A DNA stretch of 64,000 nucleotides from Nepenthes gracilis (taxonomy: Eukaryota > Streptophyta > Magnoliopsida > Caryophyllales > Nepenthaceae): positions 9,761,379 through 9,825,378 of the forward strand of contig BSYO01000010.1 of NCBI GenBank assembly GCA_033239525.1. Direction: 5' to 3'. The notes beneath the pieces are model-generated. The model ran no database searches. It saw only the letters and a list, made by a program, of their open reading frames with translations, and had not been told where the DNA came from. Shown one piece after another: positions 1 to 13,219 of the stretch. A program made the translations under genes and the position numbers. Numbering within the stretch: position 1 is the first letter of the stretch; every line of letters starts with the position of its first letter.

Positions 1-875
1 TGCACTGTTCACCCGAGCGCTTTGGTAATTTTTGCATAATTCTATATTGTCTAATTGTTAATTAAGCTGCATGTACATTCACATATGATTAATTGTTATT
101 CCGAAATCATGTTCATTAATCGATTATGAAAGAAATCTGAGCCGAAGGCCTCTAAAGTTATAATTGTCTATCGGTGGTAGGAATCTCTATTCTTCCCTAT
201 ATTTATAATGTTCATATATGCAAAATGAGTCATGAAAATATTTAAGTCTGAATGAAAGATAATAATTGTATATACGTTCAGAGGGAAGTCCACAATGTGT
301 TATGTGATCAAATTGTTCTCCCGGTTGGAGATATTATAAAGGAATTATGGTAGACCTTCTCTCAAATGAATAAGAAACCGTGAAACTAGGACCATGGATT
401 TACGTTACAGAGGTAATACCCCTTGGTCTGCCACTAACATTATAGTAAAGACTTAGGGATTACTTCGACTGCGCCTATTATAATGGGTAATACTCTTGAC
501 AAATCTTAGAATATTAATGTGAAAGGATGAGGACAACCTCTTGGCCCCAGGGGTACATGTGGGGGCATATATGATGGTTGAGTTGTTACATACTATAAAT
601 GTAGTCGATGGCCAAATAGCTGCAGGCCTAAAATGTAGCTGATGGTCGAATAGTTGTAGACCTTAAATGTAGCCGATGGTTGAGTAGCTGTAGGCCTAAA
701 ATGTAGTCGATGGTTGAGTAGTTGTAGACCTTAAATGTAGCCGATGGATGAATAGCTATAGGCCTAAAATATAGTAGATGGTCGAGTTGCTGCAAACCTT
801 AAATGTAGTCGATGGTCGAGTAGTAACTGTAGGCTCTAAAATGTAGCCGTTATGCCTTAGAATGTATAGAGTAAC
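1..875 (+). mobile_element. E-family LTR, left part (cut by window edge)
   Basis: This is the inner part of a long gypsy LTR in plus orientation. Bases 1-245 align with 54363-54586 plus 57000-57031, a second LTR of the same group near the right end of the window. The stretch 590-845 carries a 34-bp tandem array also present, in shorter form, in the A-family LTRs. The sequence is interrupted at 875/876 by a solo LTR and resumes at 3677: the phrase around 'ccttagaatgt' before the break and 'acattcctttcc' after it are continuous in the A and H LTRs. No coding potential is visible. Whether the parent is a solo LTR or the 3' LTR of an element to the left cannot be told. Confidence 0.8.
601..842 (+). 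repeat. 34-bp minisatellite in E LTR, about 7 copies
   Basis: Seven head-to-tail units of 34 bp (the last about 38 bp) start with GTAGYCGATGG and end alternately in GCCTAAAAT or ACCTTAAAT, so the array has a 68-bp higher-order rhythm. Related units of about 33 bp occur in the LTRs of elements A (38222-38335 and 44850-44930), the A-family solo LTR (56060-56135) and K (57885-57950, reverse). Confidence 0.9.
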
Positions 876-3671
876 TGTGAGATCCCAATCTTAAAAGTAA
901 CATGATAATTAGGCCTTGTAAATGCCTAAGAAAAATTTAAGCAATGAGATGGCCGGAGTTGAAAAGGAGAAGACCAAAGTTGATGGAGTGGAGGCCGGAG
1001 TGGATAGTGTGGTTGAGGAGGCCGATTGAGATGGTGTTAGTGTTGAGGCCGAAGTGACGGTGTGGGTGATGGAGGACAAAGTTGATGGTGTGTGTGTGAT
1101 GGAGGCTGAAGTTGATGATTATAAGGAAATGGCTGAAGTTGATGAAGGATGATGAAGGATGGAGTTGATGAAATGTTGACCAAAATTATGTGGTTGTTGA
1201 CTGAAAATTTGTGGATGAAATGATGATCGAAATTATGTGGTTGTTGATTGAAAATTTGAGGATAAAATATTGACCGAAATTATGAGGTTGTTGATAGGAA
1301 ATTTGAGGATGAAATGTTGATCGAAATTATGTGGTTGTTGACCGAAAATTTGAGGATGAAATGTTGACCGAAATTATGAGGTTGTTGACCGAAAATTTGA
1401 GGATGAAATGTTGACTGGAAATTGATTTCGTTGACCGGCAAAGGGCTGAAATTTTGAAGCAAAATGCTAACCAATTTTGAGAAAATAAATGCCGGACAGC
1501 TTTTGCTGGCGTGTTTTGGTAAGCACCTCACCGGGCTGGTTGAAGTTAAATTTGCCTAACATCTTAAGTTACCAGCCTGCCTTTAAAGCAAATCTGTCAA
1601 GCAGCATATTGAGAAAATAAATTCCGAATTGCCGGACTGCTGATGTGCCAAATCTGCCAGGCAGCATTTTGATGAGAAAATTGCCGGACAGTTTCGTTGG
1701 CCTGCTGTAAAGACTAATGTTGGGCAGCTTTAGGGATGGAATTTCGGAGATCATGAGCCAACTTTCGGAGACCACAAACAATTTTTCAGAGGAAATTGGG
1801 AAATTCTCAAAGCCAATATTGAGTGATGATTTTCAGAGACTTTTAGAATGGAAAAGCAACCAGAGTAGATTGGAATTGGATCAAGGCTGACTTCAGTTGG
1901 AATAGATTTACCTACCCCGTTGACCTCCTTCCAACTACCCAGAGAAGGTAAACCATTCTTACCTACCCCGCTCACCTTCTAGAAAAAAAAGAAAGTACAA
2001 GTAGGTAACCTACTCCATCCACTCCTACCTAGCACATCCTCTATAAATACTGAGCTCCTAATCTGAAAAAGGAATTAGAAAGTCCATGAAAGAAGAAGTA
2101 AGAGGCGAAGAGGAAGAGGGAGCTTTAGGCCGGTTGGGGTGGAAGAATTTGGAAATCAGGCAAGTGTACCTCCGTTTTCAAGTTTAAATTGTAATAATGT
2201 TTTAATGCAAGTATACTTCGGAATTTGTTTTCTATAGCATTGTTTTGACAAGTATAAGTTTCATCACAAAGCATGCATGAATTTGAATTAAGTTTTACAT
2301 TTTGTAAATTCCTGACTCTGGTTCATGTTTAGCATGTGCTTTATTGTTCAGATTACAACCGAAATTGTCTTGCATGAATATAGTTCTTCACATTGATTTT
2401 TATATGCTAGCCCATGTTTCTGTTCATTTTATGACCGGACTACTTTGCATAAAAATCCTATACAGAAACTGAAATGTTAAAAAGGGTGAAGGTCTTTTGA
2501 ATATTGACTCGGAGCATGGATTGTGTGAACTATGAAATCGATCTTGAAAATATGATGAATTTAGTTTGAACCTTGACTATATGCTTCGGACCTAAAATTG
2601 TGAAGCAGTTAGATAAGGAACTCCAGCATGCCTTAGAACGTTACGGTGGTAATCAAGGGTAACTCCATCCATGGAGTGATACGTAGTCTGCCCCTCCTCG
2701 GGACGTAAAGAGAGGACAGTGATATGGAACTATGGACTTTGGATTTTGAATGGAAATGGAAATGGATATGATTATCGAATTATGGCCTTTGGTTATGTGG
2801 GGTGAATACAATCTACCAGTAATTACTTTTCCCCTTGGTTGGTAGGGTCTACTAGCCTAGGTCCCTTTGAACAAAGAAAATGATATGGCATTATGAACTT
2901 TGAAAATTTTATACTGTGTAAGAACTTTGGAAATAAATAATGTAATGTGAACTTTGGATTTTAATGCTAAGCTTTGTACTTCAGAAGTTAGCTTTAAAAT
3001 ATAGAAATTTTGTACCCTGGAAATTTGCATCCAACAATGAACTTTGAAAATTGATATCGGACTTGGACTTCGGAATTGACATCCGTAATGAACCTCGGTA
3101 TTTCCTATAACTCTATGTTATCGCATTCATGATTTATATTGCATGTTTTTGGTGCCTTGTTGAGTTTCGGCTCACTCTGTTATAATTTTTCTCCTCTAGA
3201 TGAAACGGTGGAATTGACACCAGACGAGCAGGAATAGACAAAGCTTAGTTAGGAGGAATTTTTGAATCGGAAAGCCCGATGAAGATTTTTGGAGAATTTG
3301 ATAGTGTTGAATGTCTTTATCTTAAACATGAATGAATGACTATGCTTCAACTTGTATATATTTTGGTATAGATCTGCTTCCACCATTAACTTTTGGTTAT
3401 AATTAGGTATTAGAATGGCATCTTTATAAGAATTTTTGTTTGATGAAATGAAATGTTAAAAGAATTAGAGCCGTGAATATTACATGGCGTTGGATGATCT
3501 TATGTATGCATTGTGAATATATATACATATTTAAAGTTTGTATTCTTTGTACGCATGCATGTGTTGGTCTAGTCTGGACCGTTTCCATTGATTTCTTCAT
3601 CTTGGGACTTAGCTTCGGAAGAATTCTGACGGGAAGATTTTTGAAGTAAAAAAAAAATCCGCTCCATCACA
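876..3671 (+). mobile_element. Solo LTR, family F (2796 bp) with TSD GTAAC
   Basis: The segment begins TGTGAGATCCCAATC and ends GCTCCATCACA, with the TG...CA ends of LTRs. It is flanked by an exact 5-bp direct repeat GTAAC (871-875 and 3672-3676). Removing it and one GTAAC restores a continuous E LTR. No second LTR or internal region is present, so it is a solo LTR left by recombination between two LTRs. Inside it lie a 47-bp tandem array (1177-1411), a TATA-like CTCTATAAATAC near 2040 and a GCAAGTGTACCTCCG segment near 2161 that recurs in H at about 16561. Short open frames inside it are chance. Confidence 0.88.
1177..1411 (+). repeat. 47-bp tandem array, 5 units, in F LTR
   Basis: Five units of exactly 47 bp (235 bp) each read TGACCGAAATTATG..., then GGTTGTTGACCG..., then GAGGATGAAATGT with a few substitutions. 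Each unit holds two related halves built on TTGACCGAAA. The array lies upstream of the TATA-like motif, so it falls in the probable U3 part of the LTR. Confidence 0.9.
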
Positions 3672-3676
3672 GTAAC

Positions 3677-4468
3677 ACATTCCTTTCCTCATTCTCATGC
3701 GGCTTTAGTTAGTAAGGCATACTGAACCTGATCAGTAAAGATGAATAATTATGTATAAATTATATCCTAAAGAGAAGTAAATTGTATTCCAAAGTATATT
3801 TGATCATGTTCTTGTTTGTGCATCTCTTTCATGATTATATATCCTTCTTTTGTTTAATTTTGCTTATATTGTCTATTGTTTTTGAATATGATACACTTGC
3901 TAAGCATTTGGCTCACCCTTACTGTTTCTCCTTACCTCCAGATTAATACATGCCTATTATGTCAATGGGATAGAGTAGAGACCAGAGGTGGACTAGGCTT
4001 TAGACTTGGAAGATCGGATCAGAAGACTTATACCTTATAAATTATAGTTAATTGTATACATTCATATTTCAGTTGGGTTTATTAATGTATATTGTACAAA
4101 ATGACTAATGATCAAATAGTTTAATTTTCGTTGTCATTTGGATTTGTTTATACTTCTGCAGGATATTGTGGTTTATAACAGGTACCTAGTGGCACTCTCT
4201 TTGGCCGACATTGTATATAGATGCATCCCATTGGAGCCACATCTAAGTAGTGGCATTCGGATCTTGTATTGTTTGTGTTCTGATTTTTGTATATTGTTGG
4301 AACTTGGAGCTATTGGGATGTATATGTGTTAGTTGTTGAGATGTTGTGGTATTTTGGGAGGATTTATATATGTTATACAGGATATTTCATAAGTATTTGT
4401 ATAGTTAAACGGCTGTATTATAGAGAAAACTCTTCCAGATTTTTAGCAGAAAAATACGGTCCATCACA
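3677..4468 (+). mobile_element. E-family LTR, right end
   Basis: This continues the LTR of 1-875 after the F insertion. It is clearly similar to 46390-47133 (end of LTR H): both share the TTTTGC.TATATTGT stretch near the middle and end in AATACGGT.C.TCACA. The LTR stops at CCATCACA (4468). What follows is not a primer binding site but a different minus-strand LTR (G), so this is either a solo LTR or a 3' LTR. Open frames at 4138-4475 have no recognisable domain. Confidence 0.8.
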
Positions 4469-4647
4469 TCGATAATCCCGGTGACAACCCAGTGGCGACA
4501 GCAAGGGTAACTATGGCAAGGTGATCACAGCTGTTGACTCTTGTTCTCTTTGCTGGTTTCGTTCATTAACGAGCCTCCAAAGAAGAGCATGAAGGCAACC
4601 CTTACTTTTAAAGCAAATGAGGCAACACAAAGGGAGAAAACGATGAT
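4469..4647 (-). mobile_element. G LTR fragment, minus strand, distal part
   Basis: This short stretch between E and D reads on, after removal of D, into 15449-15829, which is the start of a minus-strand gypsy LTR. It is inferred to be the other end of that LTR, truncated where E sits. It holds no coding sequence. Confidence 0.5.
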
Positions 4648-7205
4648 TGTGACGGAACAATTTTTTTTCCTCAGAAACTTCCCTCATTATAGAAATAGGA
4701 ATAGAAGCCCAAGTCCCAACTTAAGATTATAGGAAAAAAACGGGCAGAGTTTTCCCTAAAATTGGGTTAAACAGAAATATGAGCCTATACAAAACCAGTA
4801 TAACAAACTAGTACATACACACAACAATCCAAAATACCACAATTCTCCTACAACATACATTCATAGGACCACAAGTGCCATCCATGACTTTAATTTAACA
4901 ACCCTATCCACTATACCAGAATTCAGATAAGAGATACCATCTAGGAACTATACAGAAACCAGAAAATATATAGCCAAAGTATTTATATTCAAGATATAAT
5001 TAGTGAAAGTATAAATACAGTTCTAACAATTTATAGAATATGCTATAGTCATTTATACATAATTTCATCCATAATTTAGATGTTTACAAATAAAACTATT
5101 AGAATCTCTCAAAGCATTACTCCAAGGTAATCTTTAAGGCTTCACCAAGGCTCCAGAATCTTCCTTGTAAATCTCTAGCTACACGTGATCCTCCAGTATC
5201 TTTTCTATATCCTTATCTAGAGGGGGAAAAATAAAACAGTGAGTTGAAACCCAACAAGATACTAAAATATGCAGAACATAATACTCTCACGCAGAACATA
5301 ATACAGTAAGGTAGTTACAGTTGCATACAAGGCATGAATGCGATAAGACAGTGATTACGGAAGTATTATCAGTCATAAAATGCGGATGAGCAAAAATATG
5401 TACGATAATCATGAGGAAAGCCTGATTTCCATATAAATAGGTCTCGAAAAACGTAAATCGTATTAGGACAGAAAAACACATTAATATAAGGTCTGAAGAA
5501 CAGGAGTTCATGGAAACAGGAGTAAAATATGATTCTATTTAAACATGCATTAGGATTCATAAAACAGTTTCAAATCCCATTTGTTTCTTCAGAAAACTCT
5601 ATTTTAATATCCTATGGACCCAACTAGCGTACCATGCTAGCTGGGGGGCGAATAATTGGGGATAGATTGTGTTTACTCAAACAATCCAGGGCTAATATTA
5701 GTACTGTACATGGACCGATTGTGTTCTATGGCACACAACTCAAAACCGATGGAGGATTATTATCCTCCAGGATCAGTATACTGCCCTCCTTAATTAACTC
5801 CTTGAGGAAGGGCGGACCACGTATAACTCCATGGACAGAGTTATTCCCGATTACTATTGTAATGTTCTAAGGCATGCCAGAGAACCTCACATGACCGTAT
5901 ATCAGTCATGGATCCTAAATAATAGTATCAGAAATAGTTTCTTCTCATTCTCTTAGTTTATAACTCATCAGTTTTAGGAATTTGTAAGGATTTCACCACT
6001 AATCCTTCAAAAACTCTAGAAATCCCACGAAACTTAATAGTGTGGTTCTGTGTAAATTTCTCAATTATAAATCATAACAGGAACAGTATTCTTTTACAAA
6101 TTAGCTGTCACATTTCAGAAATCAAGGATTTAAAACATTCAATCCATTCATTTTCGTATCTAGGGTTTCGATAAACATTTCAGGCATAAAATAGATACCT
6201 AACACGTGAATTTTTATAAAATCGATGCCAGATATTGCAATATATGTATATAAACATGAAATTTGTTCGATTAATTTATAGAAATAAGCTTTATTTATGC
6301 AAAACATGGAGAAACATGCTTTTAGAGTATAATATAGTTGCAGTGATATTAAAATACTATAAAAGCGGTATATAACGTCCGGAGTACACTTGCCTAAATT
6401 GGATCTATCGTTATTCTTACTCGGATTGGAGCGGAACGGGTAGATTTCTCTTCTCCTCTTTCCCTTTCCCTCTTCTCCCCCTCCGTTCTTTGCTGGACAT
6501 CGCGGAATGGCTGAGGAAATGCATGCCTTCTTTTTATATCCGTCAGGGCGCTTTACGCGCCTCGAGCACTCCCCTTCACAAAATCACACTCGATGGGGCA
6601 CTCGAGCGCCCATCGACCACCCTCCTCGTATCCATGCTCCGGCCCCGCCTTGCCTCGAGTGGTCCCTTGTGCAAAATAGTGCCTTACCGGTGCTCAAGCG
6701 GTGCTTGAGAGAAGGTCGGGCACACATCAAGCATGCATCGAGCTTGCAGCACATAAACATTGTGTTTTCGCCATTCGGGACCCATTTCGATCCTTCTAAT
6801 CCAATTTCTCATATCATTGGACCCTAATTTTGATTATATAACCTTAATAAATTATGATTATATAATTTAAAGCTCGAAATCTTATTTACGTAATAACATT
6901 TCTTGATTTATAACTTCGATCCCCGATTTTACCAGTTCCAAAACTTTGGGCTTTTCAATCCGATTCCTCTCTTTCCTTTTGACCACAATTCAACTATTTT
7001 AACTTAATTATCTCCCAATTACTATATTTTGAAAATCGGAAACCTCACCACCCATATTAACCATATCTTGGAAACCGATATCTTACAAGGTCGAGCTTCC
7101 TCTTTCTACATCAGAACTCAATTTCCCACATTTTAAACCTAATCCTTAATAATTACTAATTCAATTTCACCATAATTATCATATTTCTGAACTTGAGTCA
7201 TCACA
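4648..7205 (-). repeat. 3' LTR of element D (2558 bp)
   Basis: On the plus strand it begins TGTGACGGAACAA and ends GAGTCATCACA. The other D LTR (13233-15448) matches it throughout but lacks about 310 bp around the GC-rich U3 segment (6560-6870 here; junction near 15120 there). A minus-strand TATA box is at 6530-6539. The region 6420-6540 is pyrimidine-rich on the plus strand, corresponding to a GA-rich leader after the start site. Confidence 0.88.
6530..6539 (-). promoter_or_regulatory. TATA box of D-family LTR
   Basis: The minus strand reads ATATAAAAAG just downstream of a GC-rich, CTCGAG-containing segment. The same arrangement occurs at 53026-53035 in the D-family solo LTR (TATATAAAAG). 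It fits an RNA polymerase II core promoter at the U3/R border. Confidence 0.6.
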
Positions 7206-9432
7206 TTCTTCCCCACTTATAGAAATTTCGTTCTCGAAATTTAACGATCCTTAAATTTCCAAAATCAAGAAATTTTCTTAATGTTTCCAATTCATTTCTA
7301 AATCAGGATGGTTATTCTAAAACCTAAAATCTCCAAATTATTCTCAATCTTTAGTACCTGACTCACTCTACGCTCATCTAAATTTATCAAATCCATAAGT
7401 GAGTTCAATTCCTTAACTATTTTTCCATCCTAGTTCTAAACCTTAAGCAAGCAAAATGCCTTACTTTCTTCAAGCAAGACCTCGAGATTGTGCATATCTT
7501 CTGAACTTTAATTCAAATCTTAAAATATACATGTTCCCTATGTATCCGCTGAGCATTCTGATTAAATCATTTAACTCCAAGTCGTTCGATTATAGTTTAT
7601 CATTATATAAATCCACCTTAGCACTCAAAACTCTTTCATCAAGCTTTGTTAGGATTTGACATAAATCTCAAGTCATAATTAAACTTTCAAGACAAGATAC
7701 TTTACATTCTCTCTCTTTTCGTTGGCATGTCCCCAAATTGACACTTTCATAAGGCACATATTCCCTTCCGAACATCTAATTTATGCGATAGTCTTGATTA
7801 AAACCGATTCTAAGATATCCATTCCACAGAAATAATTTTAACAGATCTGCAATTTACTACAGAATAAGAAGTCCTAACTATAATAGTCACCATGGATTCG
7901 GTACAGTCTCAGACCGTTGTTCCAAACCTCGAGACCCTAACACTTAACAACCTCAAAATCTCAAAGTCTATATACTAAAAAATTTTCAAGCCTTGCTGGC
8001 ATGTCAAGGAGTTAGCCAAGTAAACCCAAATACGCCCTTCATAATCATGGTGGAAGGGTTGTTGTAATATGAACCCATAAGGGCTCCTTAATTCGGAACT
8101 TCACAGTCCCAACATTCTGAATGCAGAGTCTATTTCCCACTTAGGAATACGACATCCCATTACCCTGTGAAATCAATCCTATCCATAATTTCCTTTCCCG
8201 TTTCCTCTTGAAATGCTAAAACATATCAAATCTATAAACCTTTAACATCCACTATTGGTGCTGACGTTCGTTTTTCCCTCATGATACCGAAGTTCATCTA
8301 TATAATTCTTAGACAGGCTTATCCATTTACAATTCCCAAGGTCTTCTTTCATCACAACACAACTGTTCTGATTCTAAATTTATTAGACAAGCTATCTCCC
8401 AGGGTAATACTCGCAGGTTCTCAAACAAAAGCTTCCATTGATTAAATTCAAATCATGGAAGAGTAACTCTAACTAGGGATTTCTTTTCCCACTTAACCCA
8501 AGGGCATCGATCCACAAGCGATGCAGGAAAGCATAATCCTAGAGTTTTTCATAACAATATCTGAGTCTATTATTATAATCCTTAAACAGATTGCTTCGTT
8601 CGTGATCTCCTAAGGTTACCTTTCCGTCATAATATAACTAGTTTAATCCTTGAGATTATTATATTCAGAGTTATCTCTGAAATAATTCCACATATTCCCA
8701 AATGGAAATTTCCGATATCGGCTATCGATCTCAATATTTACTCTCCCCAAATCATATCGAGATCTACCTATTACAGCCTTCAACTTTTTGGTTCACAAGT
8801 CTTTAATTTGTTTTAATGAATTATCTCTAAATCCTCAAAAATCTTATCACGAAATTTTTATTATAGGTGGAGCAATTTCACCCATGAACATCTCCCCCAC
8901 TTTGATTATGGGTGATTATTTATTAATGCAGGATGACATAATCCAAATCTTTCTTAAAGGCATTATCATTTATGCCAACTTCTTAGTCCATTAGTTAAAT
9001 TCTACTTTTCGGAGGTTCCAAAGTATTTTTATCAGTGTCTAACCGATGCTCCTTCAATCTTACACAAATCGTTAGAGACTAATGCCAGTTCGATCTGTCT
9101 TCGAATCGCCCATTAAAACAAACCGACTTGATTCTATTTCTCTAAATACATACCCTCAAAACTTTCACAGGGTACTGTATCTTCTAAATTACAATTTACG
9201 TCTACATCTTTGTTATAGACGTCTACAATCGCCCATTCTAACTCCAAAAGTATTCACATTGCCCAAAAATTGATTCCAAGATCCTTAGTCCACTTATTTG
9301 TTATACCAACAAAATGGATCAAATATTCCTTCTTCCAGTCAAATACTCATCTAACTACTTGTCACAATTCCCAATTACCAACAAAACTTTAATATTAAGC
9401 AACTTAATATTTCATTGTCAAGCCAATTTATT
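7206..9432 (-). other. Interior of D, 3' part (no recognisable gene)
   Basis: The first 50 bp next to the LTR match the pre-LTR segment of Tekay elements (GGGGAAGA tract preceded on the minus strand by AAATTTC..GAACGAAATTTC). Beyond that, AT-rich sequence with only short open frames (for example 7456-7659, 8788-8994, 9082-9273) shows no RT, integrase, protease or gag motif in any frame. The nested solo LTR cuts it at TTATT (9428-9432). Confidence 0.55.
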
Positions 9433-11899
9433 CATGATAACCTGAGCTTTAGAATACGATAATTAGGGTGAAATTGAATTAATAATGATCAAAGATTAGG
9501 TTTGAAATGTGGAAAATTATGTTCGGAAGTAAAAAGAGGAAGTTAGGCCCTATAAGGTACCGATTTTTAAAATATGATTAATATGGGTGGAGAGGTTTTG
9601 GATTTCTAAAATATGGTAATAGAGAGGTTATTAAGTTGAAACAAGGGAATTGCGGCCAAAAGGAATGGGAGGAACTAGATTGAAAAGCTCAAAGTTCCAG
9701 AATTGGTAAAATCGGGGATCGAAATTGTAAACCGTGAAATGTTATTATGTAAATAAGATTTTGGGCTTTAAATTATGATAATCATGACTAATTAAGGGTA
9801 TATAATCAAGATTAGGGTCCAAGGATGCAAAGAATTGGGTTAAAAGGATCAACATGGGTCCAGGATGGTGAAAACGCGAAGTAGGCTTGTTGCTGGCTCA
9901 ATGTGGGCCGACCCACACCTGAGTGGTGCTCGAGCGCCAACGGGGCATGAAAAATAGAACCTCCCACTCGAAGTGCACTCAAATGGCACCCGAGGCATAG
10001 CGTTGGCAGGGCGGTGCGCCCGAGTGGTGCTCGGGCGCTTACGGGATGTAAAAGTGCCATGCACGATTTCTTCGACATTTTGCCAATTTCAACGTAGAGA
10101 GGAGAAGGAGAAAAGAGGAAAAGAGAAGGAGAGGAGGAATCTGCACATTCCACTCTGATCCAAATAAAAATAATGGTAGATCGGGCTCAGGTAAGTGTAC
10201 TTCGGACGTTATATATCGTTTTATAGTGTTTTAATATCTCCATGTTATCGTTTATGCTTTGAATCTCTTACTCTTTGATATTTGACATGAATAATGCATG
10301 AATCTCATGACTTTTGGACTAAAGTTCATGTTTATGTATATATACTGTGATCGATAGCTCCGATTTCACGATTTGGCTCACGATTTGCCTCCGTTTCGTA
10401 TTCGGACCGTATATCGTAAACCCTAGCTTGAAAATTGGGGGTTTTTTGGTTTAAATGCATGATTTTGTATAGGTATTGGAATTATAGCATTGATTTCATG
10501 AATACACCTGTGTTTGGTGTCTGATTTAAGTCTGAAAGTTTTGTATTGAACCCTAGAACGAAAATTTAGGAAATTTTATTGAAAACTTGGAATTTTAATG
10601 ATTTAAATGTAAAATCCCTGTAATGTTTATCGAATGATTTGTATTTGAAAACTCTGCATGAAACATATTATCGAACTATGGAAACCTTTGAAATCGTCTG
10701 AAAGAGTAACTGGATGAAACTTGGACTTGGTCTTGAAATATGATGATTTTGATTATGGAATTTCGAACAACTACATCGAATTAAGATAATCAGTAAGAAG
10801 AATGGACTCAGAACCATTGAATAGTTAGATAAGGTTCTCCGACATGCCTTAAAACGTTACGGTTACAGTAATCGAGGATACTATCGAACCATAGAACTAT
10901 CGAATTGAGAAATGTACCATCAAACTATCAAACTATCAACCTTTGATTATATGCATTGAATACAATCTGTCATTGATTATTTGTCCCTCGGCTAGTAGAG
11001 TATACTAGATGGGTCCCTAGAATATCGAATATAGAACTTTTGAGAAATAAATGAGCCTTGGAACTGTCTCATAGATTTCGGCACATGTTTAAATAGAAAT
11101 ATGCTTCCTTCCTATTTTCTATTAATGCTTATGTTATTTTGATTATCGTAATTTCTGTTCTAGTATAGTTATATTTTATAGAAAAGCATGAATTTTGATT
11201 TATTGAAGCCTGTTCATATTAATGCTCCATTTTTTTGATATTATCATGGTATTCTGTCTTATCAAATATATATTATTTATAAAAGCATTACGTTCTACAT
11301 GTTTTGGTACCTTATTGGGTTTTGACTCACTGCTTCTTGTTTTTCCTCCAAATGAGACCATAGAGCTGGTACCAGGCGAGAGAGAGTAAATCGGAGGTTT
11401 AGTTTGAAGAACTTTGGAGACCTAAAGTATTTTGTAGACTTTGAAAAGAAACAGTTTTGAATGTATATACTAGATTTTGTATATGGGTCTTGTGTATATA
11501 GATTTTGCATATGAAATGTATATTATGTGTGTGATGAAATAGAAAATATTGCTTCCGCAGGTTTATAGTTGTTTCCGCTATTCTATATTTTGGATTTTTG
11601 TATAGGTCCTAGATGACATCTCTTATATATTTCTAATTTAGTGGATAGGATTCTGTTAAAGCCATGGATGGATATGGCCTTGTGATCCTGTGTATGTGTG
11701 TTATAGGGTGGATTGTGGTACTTTGGATTAGTTATGTGCTTGTATAGGTTATAATACATAGGTTGTATATTTTGTTTTGTTCTAGTTGCAAGATAGACTC
11801 GCCAAACTTTTTATAGAATTTAATGATTTAAATTTATAATTTCTGTTTTAAATCTGTCTGACGGAGGATCATGTGGGAATTAGGATCCGTTCTGTCATA
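9433..11899 (+). mobile_element. Solo LTR of D family, plus orientation, TSD TTATT
   Basis: The segment aligns with the reverse complement of both D LTRs and with 52374-53903. It begins CATGATAACCTGAG (a decayed TGTGATGACCTGAG) and ends CCGTTCTGTCATA (decayed GTCACA). Exact 5-bp direct repeats TTATT flank it (9428-9432 and 11900-11904). It lies inside element D in opposite orientation to D's own LTRs. The TATA region near 10030 is altered. Short frames, such as 113 codons at 9812-10153 on the minus strand, are not conserved in the other copies. Confidence 0.87.
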
Positions 11900-11904
11900 T
11901 TATT

Positions 11905-13219
11905 CATTCCAGTTGGACCACTCAATTTTCACAAAAAAACTTACTAAAATCCAAGGACCTTATTGTTCGATCAGTCCTCAAGCAAAATCAAAAGGATTTT
12001 CCTTTCATATTTTAATCCGGTTCATGATCACCCTTTACCTTTCTTACGAATATCTCAATCTTAGAAACTTTCTATCATCAAATCATTAATTTTTGATTAT
12101 TTTAAAGTTCATTAAATATCCTCATCGATTGTACTTGAATCCTCAAGATCATTTCTGGTCTCGATACAACCTCAACATCAACTTTATTCGTCAATTAGAT
12201 TAGCAAATCTTCTCTTTAACAGTTTTCTCAAATTTTCTCATCCACTTAATAACTCTCTAAGTATGGCCTAACATGCCATCTTTACTTAGCACTGCAAAAC
12301 CTCAGTTTCAGGTACTGGACTTCCTTTCTATCCGACCCGAGAGAACATAGGAAATCCTTTATCATGCGATCAAATTATCCCGAGTAAAGCATTCTCTCAA
12401 AGACTTCTTTTCAACAAGTTTTTGTCCGTATCAAACACAACATTCTCTACAATATCTTTTTATTCTTGAAATTCATACCCAAGGTAATTTTCATCTTTTA
12501 TCTCATCTGAGGCAATATTAACTTATCTTCTTTCAAGTATCTGATTATTATCAATACCGCCAACACCTTCGGAATCCACAGGATTCACATCTTATCCTTA
12601 AGCCATCAATTCTACCCTATCCGTTATATCTAACCCTGAGGACCTTGTCCCAAGGCCGATTGAACTTATCTTAAACTAAACCGACTATTTAGACCTTATT
12701 TCGGAACTATCATATTCATCACTAACTCGACATTGATTAGATTCAAATTCTTGAGGTGCTCCTAAACAATTTCTTCTCCTCATCCTTGCGGTTGATCAAC
12801 ACCCTGAGGATAGCTTCTGTCTAAAAGTCGTGCTATTTCCTACATCCATAAACATCTGAAGGTCACTAACCTCAAATAATCAGGTTAGAGGGAGGGGTTA
12901 GGATCGATACATTTCAAAATTTAAATCCTTAGGGCCAAAACTTGAACATTCCCTCTAATCCTAGCTATTTCATCTCACCTCAATATAAAATAATTCAACC
13001 TGAATCCTTAAACCTACATTGATCGGTTTAGGCCTAGCCTACATTTAGCATCGATTAACCTAATCACTAAGTCTTGGTTTAAGTCAATTTTCAACTTAGA
13101 TACACTAGAACACCTAAGACTTGGTTTATCTTATACCCATACAAATTTATTCAGTCAGTCATAATCATTTCCTAAACTTTCGCATATAATTTAGATCATT
13201 CCTAAGGCATCTCGTTTTT
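11905..13219 (-). other. Interior of D, 5' part (no recognisable gene)
   Basis: This AT-rich sequence runs between the solo LTR and the primer site. By position it should hold the leader and gag. No zinc knuckle or gag motif is visible in six frames. The segment next to the primer site shares CCTAAGGCATCTC with the matching place in element I (25193-25205), suggesting D and I have related leaders. Confidence 0.5.

Noticed and set aside
601..1411. Direct repeats resembling a CRISPR array
   Set aside because: Units of 34 and 47 bp are contiguous with no unique spacers, lie inside LTRs, and the organism is a plant. They are minisatellites.
4138..4475. Two short frames with hydrophobic residues, possible membrane peptides
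   Set aside because: They lie in the end of the E LTR. The hydrophobic bias comes from T-rich sequence, and the matching H LTR part has no such frames.
4500..4540. GGTAACTATGGCAAGG phrase resembling large-subunit rRNA
   Set aside because: Only a short resemblance. The flanks do not continue as rRNA and the segment reads into the G LTR.
6490..6827. Frames of 72 and 106 codons near 6500
   Set aside because: They are LTR sequence of element D. The second LTR has a 310-bp deletion there and no equivalent frame.
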